DNA of 41,243 nt, taken from positions 1-41,243 of the forward strand of contig JADLFG010000061.1 in assembly GCA_020845695.1 (NCBI GenBank), given 5' to 3'. This stretch comes from Thermoleophilia bacterium (lineage in GTDB: Bacteria > Actinomycetota > Thermoleophilia > Gaiellales > Gaiellaceae). Positions within the stretch are counted from its first letter, which is position 1. Every line of letters starts with the position of its first letter. A program made the position numbers and the translations under genes. A model generated the notes under the pieces. It had not been told where the DNA came from. It saw nothing but the letters and a program-made list of their open reading frames with translations, and made no database searches. Below are positions 29,889-37,963 of this stretch, one piece after another.

Positions 29889-30665
29889 CGGCGAGTCGGG
29901 AATCTCGACCGGTGCGTTGACGGCGTCGACGACGAGGTCGACGTCGAGGGCGAGCGTGTGGCCGTCCTGCGCGAGCTCGAGCGACTCGTGCACCGCCTTG
30001 ACGAGGCCGGTCGTGTCGGAGACGTAGACGACGACGCGCAGGTCGCCGAGCGCGTCGAGCGCATCCTCGGGCAGCCCGGGGATCCCGAGTGCGCCGAGGC
30101 TGTCCCCGGCCTGCCCGAGCAGCTCGCCGAGCAGGTCGCGGAGACCCACCGTGGCGCCGATCTTGGTGACGGGCTCGCCGAGGAAGGTCGTCGATCGCTC
30201 GACCGCGAGGTCGGAGAGGTAGCGGGCGAGATCGAGCTGGCCGAAGCCGCTCTCGAGCAGCTCGAGCTGCCCGGGGGTTACCGTTCCCACCGGCATCACC
30301 TCCCAGCCGCTGCCGGTGTCGATCGCGACGCGGTCGCCGGCGATGACGGCCCGGATCGCGGTTGCCGGCAGCCCGAGACCGGGGGCGTCCGCGGAGAGGG
30401 TGAAGGTCATCTCCCCCGCCCGCTCGCCGGTGAGGTAGCCGCCGCCAGCGAGGTGCAGGGCCAGCCGCTGGCCGTCCATGTCGCCGGCGATCCGGACCGT
30501 GAACGCCATCGACTCGACCTCGTCCATCGCGGCCCCGGCGCGCTCGAGCAGCGCCAGCGCCTCCGCGGAGGTGTCCTCCTCGCCGACGATGGGCAGGCTG
30601 GCGCACCCCGCCGCCGTCAGGGCGAGCGCGGCCGCGACGATCGCGCTGAGGGCGCGTCTGATCAT
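29883..30665 (-). CDS. Lipoprotein of the LppX/LprG-like (LolA-like) fold
   Basis: This 260-residue exported lipoprotein has a signal peptide (MIRRALSAIVAAALALTAAG) ending in a lipobox at Cys21. The mature part alternates short strands and helices as in LppX/LprAFG-type carriers: ALLERAGAAMDEVESMAFTVRIAGD, GGGYLTGERAGEMTF, AIAGDRVAIDTGSGWEVMP and VVVYVSDTTGLVKAVHESLEL. In mycobacteria such proteins move lipids to the outer envelope. The assignment is by pattern, so the lipid-carrier role is inferred. The upstream region lacks a clear TAnnnT hexamer. Confidence 0.7.
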   Translation of the reverse strand: MIRRALSAIVAAALALTAAGCASLPIVGEEDTSAEALALLERAGAAMDEVESMAFTVRIAGDMDGQRLALHLAGGGYLTGERAGEMTFTLSADAPGLGLPATAIRAVIAGDRVAIDTGSGWEVMPVGTVTPGQLELLESGFGQLDLARYLSDLAVERSTTFLGEPVTKIGATVGLRDLLGELLGQAGDSLGALGIPGLPEDALDALGDLRVVVYVSDTTGLVKAVHESLELAQDGHTLALDVDLVVDAVNAPVEIPDSPL

Positions 30666-30805
30666 GTGCTCGACGCATCGACGTCCGTCCGGCCGGCGCG
30701 CATCCCTCGCACGGGTGGTAGCGGACGGGGCCGCCCGGGCCGGCTGTCGAGGAGTTGTGACGGGTTTGGCGGAAAGGACATCTGGAGCGCCCCGCGCGCC
30801 GGTGC

Positions 30806-30811
30806 TACGGT
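30806..30811 (+). promoter_or_regulatory. -10 hexamer TACGGT
   Basis: TACGGT ends 6 nt before ATG 30818, a leaderless start for the response regulator. Confidence 0.6.
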
Positions 30812-30817
30812 CGCCGG

Positions 30818-31525
30818 ATGGCTGGGCACGCGGTGCTCGTGGTCGACGGGGAGTCCGAGGCGCGGCGATTCCTCGAGCGGCACCTGGCCGAGGACGGCTT
30901 CGACGTGCTCGCCGTCGACCGGGGGCAGCGCGCGCTCGACCTGATCGAGCGTAGCGGGCCCGATCTGGTCCTGCTCGACGCGGCGCTGCCCGACTCGTCG
31001 GGGTTCGAGCTCTGCCGGCGGCTGCGCGAGGGCGAGCCGGGGCGCGACTGGAACCGCGAGGTGCCGGTGATCATCGTCTCCGCGCACGGCGATCCGGTCG
31101 ACCGCCTGCGCGGCTTCGCCCGTGGCTGCGACGACTACGTCGTCAAGCCGTTCGTCTACGAGGAGCTCCTGGCGCGGATGCGGGCCGTGCTGCGCCGGAC
31201 GGGCTCGGCTGGTCGCGGCGACCGGCTCGGGGTGGGGGAGCTCGAGATCGACCGGCGCGCCCGCACGGTCCGGCTGGCCGGGCAGGCGGTCTCGCTCGCC
31301 GCGAAGGAGTACGAGCTGCTGGTCGCGCTCGCGTCCGAGCCCGAGCGCGTGTTTCGCAAGGACGAGCTGCTGCGCGAGGTCTGGGGCTTTCGCTCGCTCG
31401 GGCGCACCCGGACGCTCGACTCGCACGCGAGCCGGCTTCGTCGCAAGCTGAACGGCCACGGCCAGCGCACGTACGTCGTCAACGTCTGGGGCGTGGGCTA
31501 CCGGCTGCTCGAGCCGGGGCTGTGA
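30818..31525 (+). CDS. Orphan OmpR-family response regulator
   Basis: This 235-residue regulator has a receiver domain and a winged-helix domain (AVSLAAKEYELLVALASEPERVFRKDELLREVWGF, TLDSHASRLRRKL). The receiver has the phospho-acceptor Asp in LVLLDAALPDSSG (about residue 51) and the Lys in VVKPF. However, the metal-binding acidic pair of the first strand is VVDGES, so the second Asp of the usual DD is Gly. Phosphorylation by a kinase may therefore be weak or absent. No kinase gene is adjacent. It faces the helicase gene tail to tail with a 25-nt gap. Confidence 0.9.
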   Translation: MAGHAVLVVDGESEARRFLERHLAEDGFDVLAVDRGQRALDLIERSGPDLVLLDAALPDSSGFELCRRLREGEPGRDWNREVPVIIVSAHGDPVDRLRGFARGCDDYVVKPFVYEELLARMRAVLRRTGSAGRGDRLGVGELEIDRRARTVRLAGQAVSLAAKEYELLVALASEPERVFRKDELLREVWGFRSLGRTRTLDSHASRLRRKLNGHGQRTYVVNVWGVGYRLLEPGL

Positions 31526-31550
31526 CGTCGCGGCCGGGCGCCGGGGCAGC

Positions 31551-32777
31551 TCAGATCTTGCGGCGCGGGCGGGTCGGGCCCCACTTGGAGCCGCGCCGGC
31601 GCGACGAGTAGACGACCCGCGGCGGCGCGATCGCCATGCCCTCGCGCGCGAACTGCTCGGCGTGTCCGAGCCGGGCGGCGACGCGGCTGACGTCGGCCTG
31701 CTGGTCGGGGAGCACGAGCGTGATGCCGGTGCCGTCCCGGCCGGCGCGGCCGGTGCGGCCGACGCGGTGGACGTAGTCCTTGCCCTCCGCGGGCGGGTCG
31801 AAGTTGATCACGTGGGTGATCTCGTCGAGGTCGAGCCCCCGCGCGGCCACGTCGGTGGCGACGAGCGTGGAGACCTTGCCGGACTCGAAGCTCGCGAGCG
31901 CCTTCTCGCGGGCCGCCTGGGTCTTGTCGCCGTGCATCGAGACGGCGCGCACGCCGTGGCGGTCGAGCTTGCGCACGAGGCGGTCGGCGCCGTGCTTCGT
32001 GCGCACGAAGACGAGCGCGAGACCCCGCTCGGCGGTGAGCAGCTCGACGAGCTTCTCGACCTTGTTGTCGGCTGTGACGGGTACGAACAGGTGCTCGACG
32101 TCGCCGCGCTCGCGGGCGGACGGCAGCTCGGCCTCGTGGCTGGCGGCGCCGCGGGTGTAGGCGGCGGCCATGACGCCGACCTCCCCGTCGAGCGTGGCCG
32201 AGAACAGCATCGTCTGGCGCGTCCGCGGCAGGCGGGCGACGATCCGGTCGACCTGCGGCTTGAAGCCCATGTCGAGCATCCGGTCGGCCTCGTCGAGCAC
32301 GAGCACCCTGACGCGGTCGAGGGAGACGGCGCGGCGGGCGACGAGATCCTCGAGCCGGCCGGGTGTCGCGACGAGCACGTGCGCCTTGCGCGCACGCTCG
32401 GCCTGGCCCTTGATCGGGACGCCGCCGTAGACGCTCGCGGTGCGAAGCCCCCGCGCCGGCCCGAGCGACGCGAGCTCCTCGGCGACCTGGACGCAGAGCT
32501 CGCGCGTCGGGACGAGCACGAGCGCGGACACCGGCCCGTCCTCCGGGTGGAGGCGCTCGACGATCGGGAGCGCGAACGCGAGCGTCTTGCCCGAGCCGGT
32601 CGGCGACTTCGCGAGCACGTCGCGACCGGCGAGCGCGTCCGGGAGGACGCGGGTCTGCACCTGGAAGGGGGCGGTGATCGAGCGCCCGGCGAGCACGTCC
32701 GCAATGCGCGCGCTCACGCCGAGCTCCTGGAAGGATGGGGTGGAAACTATGGTTCGACTCCTTGTCCGTGACCGCAC
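31551..32777 (-). CDS. DEAD-box RNA helicase
   Basis: ATP-dependent RNA helicase of about 400 residues with every DEAD-box motif in order: Q motif, SPTGSGKT (motif I), PTREL, TPGR, DEAD, SAT, ATDVAARGLD (V) and HRVGRTGRAG (VI), then a short basic tail. It would unwind RNA in ribosome assembly, decay or cold adaptation. The start is uncertain. GTG 32777 is the first canonical codon but has no ribosome site. An AAGGAG site at 32758-32763 is placed 7 nt before ATA 32750, which would give a protein opening with STPSFQELGV as family members do. The transcript appears to carry a structured leader. Confidence 0.93.
   Translation of the reverse strand: MRSRTRSRTIVSTPSFQELGVSARIADVLAGRSITAPFQVQTRVLPDALAGRDVLAKSPTGSGKTLAFALPIVERLHPEDGPVSALVLVPTRELCVQVAEELASLGPARGLRTASVYGGVPIKGQAERARKAHVLVATPGRLEDLVARRAVSLDRVRVLVLDEADRMLDMGFKPQVDRIVARLPRTRQTMLFSATLDGEVGVMAAAYTRGAASHEAELPSARERGDVEHLFVPVTADNKVEKLVELLTAERGLALVFVRTKHGADRLVRKLDRHGVRAVSMHGDKTQAAREKALASFESGKVSTLVATDVAARGLDLDEITHVINFDPPAEGKDYVHRVGRTGRAGRDGTGITLVLPDQQADVSRVAARLGHAEQFAREGMAIAPPRVVYSSRRRGSKWGPTRPRRKI
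32758..32763 (-). promoter_or_regulatory. AAGGAG ribosome site facing an ATA codon
   Basis: On the minus strand AAGGAG is followed after 7 nt by ATA GTT rather than ATG. It suggests initiation at a rare codon just before the conserved helicase core. Confidence 0.4.
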
Positions 32778-32787
32778 GCCGCGGCCC

Positions 32788-32818
32788 GTGGTCTCGAGAT
32801 TCGCTTGCTCGAGACCAC
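32788..32818 (-). promoter_or_regulatory. 11-bp hairpin in the helicase leader
   Basis: GTGGTCTCGAG and CTCGAGACCAC form a perfect 11-bp stem around a 9-nt loop. It lies between a -10 (TACCCT on the minus strand, 32877-32882) and the helicase start, so in the predicted leader of about 120 nt. It could be a target for the helicase itself. Confidence 0.5.
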
Positions 32819-32876
32819 CGAAGGAGGAACCGAGAAGAAAACCTCACCGGGCGGCCGGGCGGCCGTCCGTGCTCCA

Positions 32877-32882
32877 AGGGTA
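32877..32882 (-). promoter_or_regulatory. -10 hexamer TACCCT for the helicase
   Basis: TACCCT on the minus strand would start a transcript near 32870, about 120 nt before the likely start codon. It lies 15 bp from the divergent deacetylase -10. Confidence 0.4.
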
Positions 32883-32897
32883 GCACGCGGGAGGGGG

Positions 32898-32903
32898 TAC
32901 GCT
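32898..32903 (+). promoter_or_regulatory. -10 hexamer TACGCT
   Basis: TACGCT ends 6 nt before ATG 32910, giving the deacetylase a leaderless start and ruling out a longer in-frame start at ATG 32805. Confidence 0.6.
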
Positions 32904-32909
32904 TCGCCG

Positions 32910-34298
32910 ATGCGCCGTCGCCGGTCGCTCCTGGCCCCGCTGCTCGCCGGGGTCGCAGCCGCTCTCGTCGCTTGCGGAGGCGCCCCGGTCACGGGCGAGG
33001 CCGTGCCCGCTGCGGGCGCGGACGAGGCTGCCGTCTCGGTCAGCGCGCCCGCGGCATTCAGCCCGAACGGCGACGGGGTCAGGGACACCGCCGTGATCTC
33101 GGTCACGCTCGCGAGCGCCGCCGTCCTGACCGTGGAGGCGCAGGCGCCGGGCGTGGTCGAGACGATCCTGCCGGCCCGGTTTGCCGGGGCCGGCGAGACC
33201 GGGGTGGCCTGGGACGGGCGCGACGGTGCCGGGCGGCGTCTCGCCGAGGGGACGTACGCGATCGTCGCGCGGGTGCTCGACGGGGCGGGCAGCTCGGCGG
33301 CGGCGGAGGCGCGGCTGCGTCTCGACACGACGCCGCCGCGGGTGCGGCTCTCGGGCGTGACGGAGCGACCGGGCGGCGGGCTGCTGCGCACGCGCGCGCT
33401 GATCTCCGACCGGGGCGCGACCCGCGTCACGCTGCTCGTGGCGGGGCGCGGCGGCGAGCCGTGGGCGTCCGGTACCCGCCCGACCGGCCCGGGCGCGAGC
33501 GAGGTCGCCTGGACGTTGCGGGCTCGGCGCGGCGGGAAGCTGCTCCCCGGCGCCTACCGGGTCTCGCTGCGCGCCGTCGACGACGCCGGCAACGCGGCGA
33601 CGTCGGCGGCGCGGCCGGTCCTCGTCGCCTACCCGGTCTCGACCAGGGTGATCCGCCGGGTCGAGGGGGCGGGGCGGCGCGTCGCGCTCACGTTCGACGA
33701 CTGCACCGACGCGAGCGCTTGGGCGCGCATCCTCGACGTGCTCGCGGCCAGGGAGGTGCGCGCGACGTTCTTCTGCCTCGGCCCGCTCGTCTCCTCGCGA
33801 CCGGCGCTGGCCCGCCGCACCGTGCGCGAGGGACACTCGGTCGGCAACCACAGCTCCAGTCACGCCCACCTGCCCTCGCTCTCGAGCGAGGCGGTGCGCT
33901 CCGAGCTCGGGCGCGCCGCGGAGCCGTGGTGGCGCCTCGCCCGCACGTCGCCGCTGCCGCTCTTCCGCCCGCCCTACGGGGCGCTCGGCCCGAGCGTGCT
34001 CGCCGGTGCCGGCGCGGCCGGGTACCGGCTGACCGTGCTCTGGGATGTCGATCCGCAGGACTGGCGCCGGCCGGGCGCGGGCGCGATCGCCGCGCGGACG
34101 GTCGGGCCGATGCGGCGTGGCAGCATCGCCGTCCTGCACGTGCAGGCGCAGACGGCGGCGGCGCTGCCGGCGATCCTCACCGGCCTCGCCCGCAAGGGCC
34201 TGAGGCCGGTGAGCCTGGACGAGCTCCTGCGCGAGACCAGCTACGCCCAGTCGCGCGTGACGGTGAGCCAGAACGCGAGCCCGGCCCAGGGGCCGTAG
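32910..34298 (+). CDS. Lipoprotein polysaccharide deacetylase with FlgD-like Ig domain
   Basis: This 462-residue surface enzyme has a lipoprotein signal ending LVAC (Cys22), an Ig-like repeat region (about residues 40-235) with the FlgD-type pattern FSPNGDGVRDT and DGRDGAGRRLAEGTYAIV, and a NodB deacetylase domain (about 250-440). NodB motifs are visible: TFDDC (motif 1), HSSSH (motif 2, metal His pair), RPPYG (3), WDVDPQDW (4) and LHVQ (5). It should remove N- or O-acetyl groups from peptidoglycan or another glycan outside the cell. Its last 58 bp overlap the glycosylase gene on the other strand. Confidence 0.9.
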   Translation: MRRRRSLLAPLLAGVAAALVACGGAPVTGEAVPAAGADEAAVSVSAPAAFSPNGDGVRDTAVISVTLASAAVLTVEAQAPGVVETILPARFAGAGETGVAWDGRDGAGRRLAEGTYAIVARVLDGAGSSAAAEARLRLDTTPPRVRLSGVTERPGGGLLRTRALISDRGATRVTLLVAGRGGEPWASGTRPTGPGASEVAWTLRARRGGKLLPGAYRVSLRAVDDAGNAATSAARPVLVAYPVSTRVIRRVEGAGRRVALTFDDCTDASAWARILDVLAAREVRATFFCLGPLVSSRPALARRTVREGHSVGNHSSSHAHLPSLSSEAVRSELGRAAEPWWRLARTSPLPLFRPPYGALGPSVLAGAGAAGYRLTVLWDVDPQDWRRPGAGAIAARTVGPMRRGSIAVLHVQAQTAAALPAILTGLARKGLRPVSLDELLRETSYAQSRVTVSQNASPAQGP

Positions 34299-35155
34299 CG
34301 GCGAAAGCGGCGGGCGATCGCGGCGTCGCTCACGGTCTTGCGTCCCGTCAGGCGCGCGTACGTGGGCCGCGTCCAGGAGTCGAGCACGGGCTTCCCGTAC
34401 CGCCCGAGCATCGTCATCACGTGCGCGGTGGCGTAGGGGCCGACGCCCGGGAGCGCGAGCAGCCGCGCCTCGACCTCGCCGTCGGGAAGCCCGGGGTCCG
34501 AGAGCGCCTCGAGGTCGAGCGCGCCCGAGGCGACGGCTTGGGAGAGCTCGTGCAGGTAGCGGCCGCGGTAGCCCGCCCGCACGGTCTCCCGGTAGAAGCC
34601 CTCGCCCGCGGCCGCCATCGCCGCCGGCGCCGGAAACGCCCGTCCGGCGGGGCCGGCTGCGGGCGCCCCCGGTGCCCGCTCGCCGAGGTGCTCGACGAGC
34701 GCGCCGACCATCCGCTCGGTCGCGGCCCAGGAGCAGTTCGTCGTGCAGATCGTCTTGACGACGTCCTCGAAGACGGTCGGGCTGCGGAGCATGCGTCCGG
34801 CGCCGGTCGTCGCCCAGGCGAGCTCCGGATCGGCGGCGGCGAGCGCGTAGAAGGGCGAAAGATCCTCGTCGAGGCGCAGGACGTGGCGGACGCCTTCGAG
34901 TAGCGCCTCGGCCTGCCGCCGGCCGGGCGGGGAGCCGGCGACGACGACGCGCGCTCGCCCGCGGCGGTCGGGCCCGATCGTGACGGTGCGGGGCCGGCCG
35001 CCGCGCAGGGGCAACGTGAGCTCGAGCGTGCCTGCATCGGCGTCCACGCGCATCGGCGGCAGCCCGGAGAGGCCGTGGGAGACGATCGTCCGCCAGAGAT
35101 CGACGCGTTCGCCACCCGGACCGGCGAGCGAGAGCTCTGCCGACCAGCTACCCAC
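34241..35155 (-). CDS. HhH-GPD DNA glycosylase (AlkA/OGG-like)
   Basis: A base-excision repair glycosylase of 304 residues. After an N-terminal beta region it has the helical core TVFEDVVKTICTTNCSWAAT, the helix-hairpin-helix ALPGVGPYATAHVMTMLGRYG (about residues 243-263) and the catalytic Asp in KPVLDSW (about 268). The layout suits AlkA or OGG-type enzymes that remove alkylated or oxidised bases. No C-terminal Fe-S cysteines are present. GTG 35155 overlaps the end of the cupin gene by 8 nt, so the two are an operon. The 3' end overlaps the deacetylase by 58 bp. Confidence 0.87.
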   Translation of the reverse strand: MGSWSAELSLAGPGGERVDLWRTIVSHGLSGLPPMRVDADAGTLELTLPLRGGRPRTVTIGPDRRGRARVVVAGSPPGRRQAEALLEGVRHVLRLDEDLSPFYALAAADPELAWATTGAGRMLRSPTVFEDVVKTICTTNCSWAATERMVGALVEHLGERAPGAPAAGPAGRAFPAPAAMAAAGEGFYRETVRAGYRGRYLHELSQAVASGALDLEALSDPGLPDGEVEARLLALPGVGPYATAHVMTMLGRYGKPVLDSWTRPTYARLTGRKTVSDAAIARRFRRYGPWAGLAFWLTVTRDWA

Positions 35156-35552
35156 CGAAGTACTTGCGCTCCCAGCCCGAGACGGCGAAGGCGGCCCCGG
35201 GCTCGGCGCCGACCGCGAGCACCGTCGTCCCATCCGCGAGCGCGCGGGCCGAGCGAACGGTGGCCGGGTCGGGGACGTAGACGAGCGTGCCGGCGGGCGC
35301 GTCGACCTCCTCGCCGGCGACCGTGAAGACGGCGTGGCCGCTCATGACCGCGAATAGCTCCTCGTGGCTGGTGTCCGTCTCGTCGTGCTCCTCGACCAGC
35401 GCGTTGCCGGCACCCGCGACGTTCGCGTTGACGCCGAAGGAGCCGATCCCGAAGTGGTGGCGCACGGGCTTCCAGTCGTAGGAGCCCGGCTCGGGCTCGA
35501 CGGGCGAGGGGATCTCGGTCACGTGGGCGGCCTTGAAGGCGGGCGCGGGCAT
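35148..35552 (-). CDS. Cupin-domain protein
   Basis: A 134-residue protein with a single cupin barrel: HDETDTSHEELFAVMSGHAVF supplies the first metal-binding cluster (His and Glu), and VDAPAGTLVYVPDPATVRS the second half. Cupins of this size are often metal-dependent dioxygenases, isomerases or sensors; which is unclear. ATG 35552 has a GAGGAG site upstream and a -35/-10 promoter with operator-like repeats. It leads into the glycosylase gene and is divergent from the CGNR regulator, its likely controller. Confidence 0.8.
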   Translation of the reverse strand: MPAPAFKAAHVTEIPSPVEPEPGSYDWKPVRHHFGIGSFGVNANVAGAGNALVEEHDETDTSHEELFAVMSGHAVFTVAGEEVDAPAGTLVYVPDPATVRSARALADGTTVLAVGAEPGAAFAVSGWERKYFGG

Positions 35553-35626
35553 CTCGGCTCCTCTCGTCGAGTGATAACCGGTGATAGACTACGGGAGGTT
35601 ATGTAACCGGTCAAGCGAGGTTGACG
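35553..35626. promoter_or_regulatory. Divergent control region with TAACCGGT repeats
   Basis: The cupin promoter reads TTGACC (35609-35614, minus) - 17 bp - TAGTCT (35586-35591). TAACCGGT occurs at 35575-35582 and 35604-35611, once downstream of the -10 and once over the -35, with GGTTATGTAACC (35597-35608) as an interrupted palindrome. TAGACTA (35585-35591) reads as a -10 on both strands, so the CGNR gene may start from the same element. Confidence 0.6.
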
Positions 35627-36175
35627 GTGTCAAGCGGCGCGACAGCTCCGGGGCGGCTCGAGCTCGTGCGGGCGTTCGTGAACACGCTCGACGTCGAGAG
35701 CGGGGAGGACGTGCTCGCGCCCCCGGGTGCCGTCGCTGCGTGGCTCGCCGCCCACGATCTCCTCGCGCCCGGCGCGGCGGCCGGTGCGGCCGCGACCCGT
35801 CGCGCCCTCGACGTTCGCGAGGCGCTGCGCGCGCTGCTCGTCGCCAACAACGGCGGCGTCCGCGACGCGGCCGCGGCCGTGGTGCTCGAGGCGGCGGCGG
35901 GGCGCGCCCGGCTCGCGCTGCGGTTTCGCCCTGACGGCTCGGCGGGGCTCGAGCCTGCGGCCGGCGGCGTCGACGGCGCGCTCGGGCGGCTCCTCGCCGC
36001 TGTCGCGGACGCGATGGCGGCGGGGACGTGGGAGCGGCTGAAGGCGTGCCGCGCCGAGGGCTGCCGCTGGGCGTTCTACGACCGGGCCCGCAACCGCTCG
36101 CGGGCGTGGTGCTCGATGGCTGTGTGCGGTAACCGGGCGAAGGCCCGGGCCTACCGGGCGCGGGCGGCGGGGTAG
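35627..36175 (+). CDS. ABATE-domain / CGNR zinc-finger transcriptional regulator
   Basis: A 182-residue regulator with an N-terminal ABATE-like ligand domain (about residues 8-130; ELVRAFVNTLDVESGED, ALDVREALRALLVANNGG) and a C-terminal CGNR zinc finger: CRAEGCRWAFYD, NRSRAWCSMAVCGNRAK (four cysteines, about residues 140-172), the presumed DNA-binding part. GTG 35627 is preferred to TTG 35621 because a GAGG site lies 6 nt before it. It is divergent from the cupin gene; shared TAACCGGT repeats lie between them. The ligand is unknown. Confidence 0.85.
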   Translation: MSSGATAPGRLELVRAFVNTLDVESGEDVLAPPGAVAAWLAAHDLLAPGAAAGAAATRRALDVREALRALLVANNGGVRDAAAAVVLEAAAGRARLALRFRPDGSAGLEPAAGGVDGALGRLLAAVADAMAAGTWERLKACRAEGCRWAFYDRARNRSRAWCSMAVCGNRAKARAYRARAAG

Positions 36176-36199
36176 CGTGCCGGCGCCCGGAGGCGCCCG

Positions 36200-36205
36200 T
36201 ACAGT
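36200..36205 (+). promoter_or_regulatory. -10 hexamer TACAGT
   Basis: TACAGT ends 6 nt before GTG 36212, a leaderless start for the hydantoinase A gene. Confidence 0.6.
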
Positions 36206-36211
36206 GTTGTC

Positions 36212-37963
36212 GTGGCGGTCCTCGGCATCGACGTCGGCGGGACGTTCACGGACGCGGTGCTGCTCGCGGACGGCCGGCTCGCGACGGCGAAGGTGCCGAC
36301 CGCGCCGGAGCAGGAGGAGTCGGTCGTCGCGGCCGCCCGGGCGGTCGGTGCGGCCGCGGTCGAGCGGTTCACGCACGGGACGACGGTCGCGACGAACGCC
36401 CTGCTCGAGCGCAAGGGGGCGAGGACCGCGTTCGTCGCGACGGAGGGCTTCGAGCATCTGCTCCATCTGCGCCGCCAGGCGCGGCCGCACCTCTACCGGC
36501 CCTGCCGCGACCATCCGGAGCCGCTCGTGCCGCTCGAGCGCTGCGTCGGCGTGCGCGAGCGGGTTGGGCCGGATGGCGTGCTGGTGCCGCTCGACCTCTC
36601 GACGCTGCCGGGGCTCGACGCGGAAGCGGTCGCGATCTGCCTGCTGTTCTCGTTTCGCGACCCGGGCCACGAGCGGGCGGTGGCGGCGGAGGTGCGCCGC
36701 CGCTTGCCGCACGCGAACGTGGTCGCCTCCCACGAGGTGGCGCCGGAGTTTCGCGAGTACGAGCGGGCGTCGACCACCGCGGCTGACGCGTACCTGGGCC
36801 CGGCCGTGGCCCGCTACCTGCGCGCGCTGCGCGGGCGCTGCGCCGCTGCGGGGCTGCCCGAGCCGCTTGTTCTGCGCTCCTCGGGCGGGGTGGCGACGAT
36901 CGAGGAGGCGTCAGCGCATCCGGCGACGATCCTCGTCTCCGGGCCAGCCGGCGGCGTCGTCGGCGCCGCGCTGGTCGCGAGGCGGGCCGGCTTCGAGCGG
37001 GCGATCTCGTTCGACATGGGCGGCACGTCGACGGACGTCTGCCTGATCGTCGGCGGTCGGGCCGAGCGCTCCGCCGAGCGGCTGGTCGGCGGGTTGCCGA
37101 TCCGGCTGCCGAGCGTCGGCGTGCACACCGTCGGCGCGGGCGGCGGCTCGGTTGTCTGGCGGGACGCGGGCGGCGCGCTGCGCGTCGGGCCCCAGAGCGC
37201 GGGCGCCCATCCCGGACCCGCCTGCTACGGCCGCGGCGGCGGGGCGGCGACGGTGACCGACGCCAATCTCCTGCTCGGTCGCCTGCCGGCGCGGCTCCCG
37301 GGCGGGATCGAGCTCGACCGGGAGGCCGCGCAGCGGGCGCTCGGCACCGTCGACCCGGCGGCGGTCGTCGAGGTCGTGAACGCCGAGATGCTCGGGGCGC
37401 TGCGGCTCGTGTCCGTCGAGCGCGGCCACGACCCGCGCGAGTTCGCGCTCGTCGCGTTCGGCGGCGCCGGGCCGCTGCACGCGTGCGCGCTCGCGGCGGA
37501 GCTCGGCTGCGGGACGGTGCTCGTCCCGGCCGCCGCCGGGGTTCTCTCCGCGCTCGGCCTCGTCGCGTGCGACGAGCGGCGCGATCGCGTCAGGACGTAC
37601 ATCGTCCCGCTTGACGGGGCCGGCGAGCTCCCGGCCGAGGGCGAGGCCGATCTGCGCTACCGCGGCCAGTCGTTCGAGCTGACCGTGCCGCTTGGCGGCG
37701 GCGGCGCCGCGGACGTCGCGGAGGCGTTCCACCGCGCCCACGAGGAGCGCTACGGGTATGCCGACCGGGACCGGCAGCTCGAGCTCGTCGCGGTGCGCAC
37801 AGCCGAGGTGACGCCGGGACCGCGCGTCGAGCTGCCGCCGGGCGCCTCGCTCGAGGTGAGCGGGCCCGCGGTCGTCGAGCTCGACGGCGCCACCTGCTGG
37901 ATCCCCCCCGGGTGGGTGGGGGTTAGGGATGGGTGTAGCACGCTCGTCGTGACGAGAGCGTGA
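36212..37963 (+). CDS. Hydantoinase/oxoprolinase A subunit
   Basis: An ATP-dependent cyclic amide hydrolase subunit (N-methylhydantoinase A, 5-oxoprolinase A or acetone/acetophenone carboxylase type). The 583-residue protein has the actin-like ATP site GIDVGGTFTDAVLL (residues 4-17), THGTTVATNALLERKGA, the second glycine motif FDMGGTSTDVCL (about 270), the AGGGSVVWRD and SAGAHPGPACYGRGG segments, and AFGGAGPLHACALA. It is somewhat shorter than the 650-700 residues usual in the family, the loss being in the C-terminal part. The B subunit starts 4 nt downstream. Substrate unknown. Confidence 0.9.
   Translation: MAVLGIDVGGTFTDAVLLADGRLATAKVPTAPEQEESVVAAARAVGAAAVERFTHGTTVATNALLERKGARTAFVATEGFEHLLHLRRQARPHLYRPCRDHPEPLVPLERCVGVRERVGPDGVLVPLDLSTLPGLDAEAVAICLLFSFRDPGHERAVAAEVRRRLPHANVVASHEVAPEFREYERASTTAADAYLGPAVARYLRALRGRCAAAGLPEPLVLRSSGGVATIEEASAHPATILVSGPAGGVVGAALVARRAGFERAISFDMGGTSTDVCLIVGGRAERSAERLVGGLPIRLPSVGVHTVGAGGGSVVWRDAGGALRVGPQSAGAHPGPACYGRGGGAATVTDANLLLGRLPARLPGGIELDREAAQRALGTVDPAAVVEVVNAEMLGALRLVSVERGHDPREFALVAFGGAGPLHACALAAELGCGTVLVPAAAGVLSALGLVACDERRDRVRTYIVPLDGAGELPAEGEADLRYRGQSFELTVPLGGGGAADVAEAFHRAHEERYGYADRDRQLELVAVRTAEVTPGPRVELPPGASLEVSGPAVVELDGATCWIPPGWVGVRDGCSTLVVTRA

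Noticed and set aside
32751..32761. GGTTCGACTCC, which resembles a tRNA T-arm
   Set aside because: The flanks do not form the T-stem, and no anticodon arm or acceptor stem is present. It overlaps the helicase start region.
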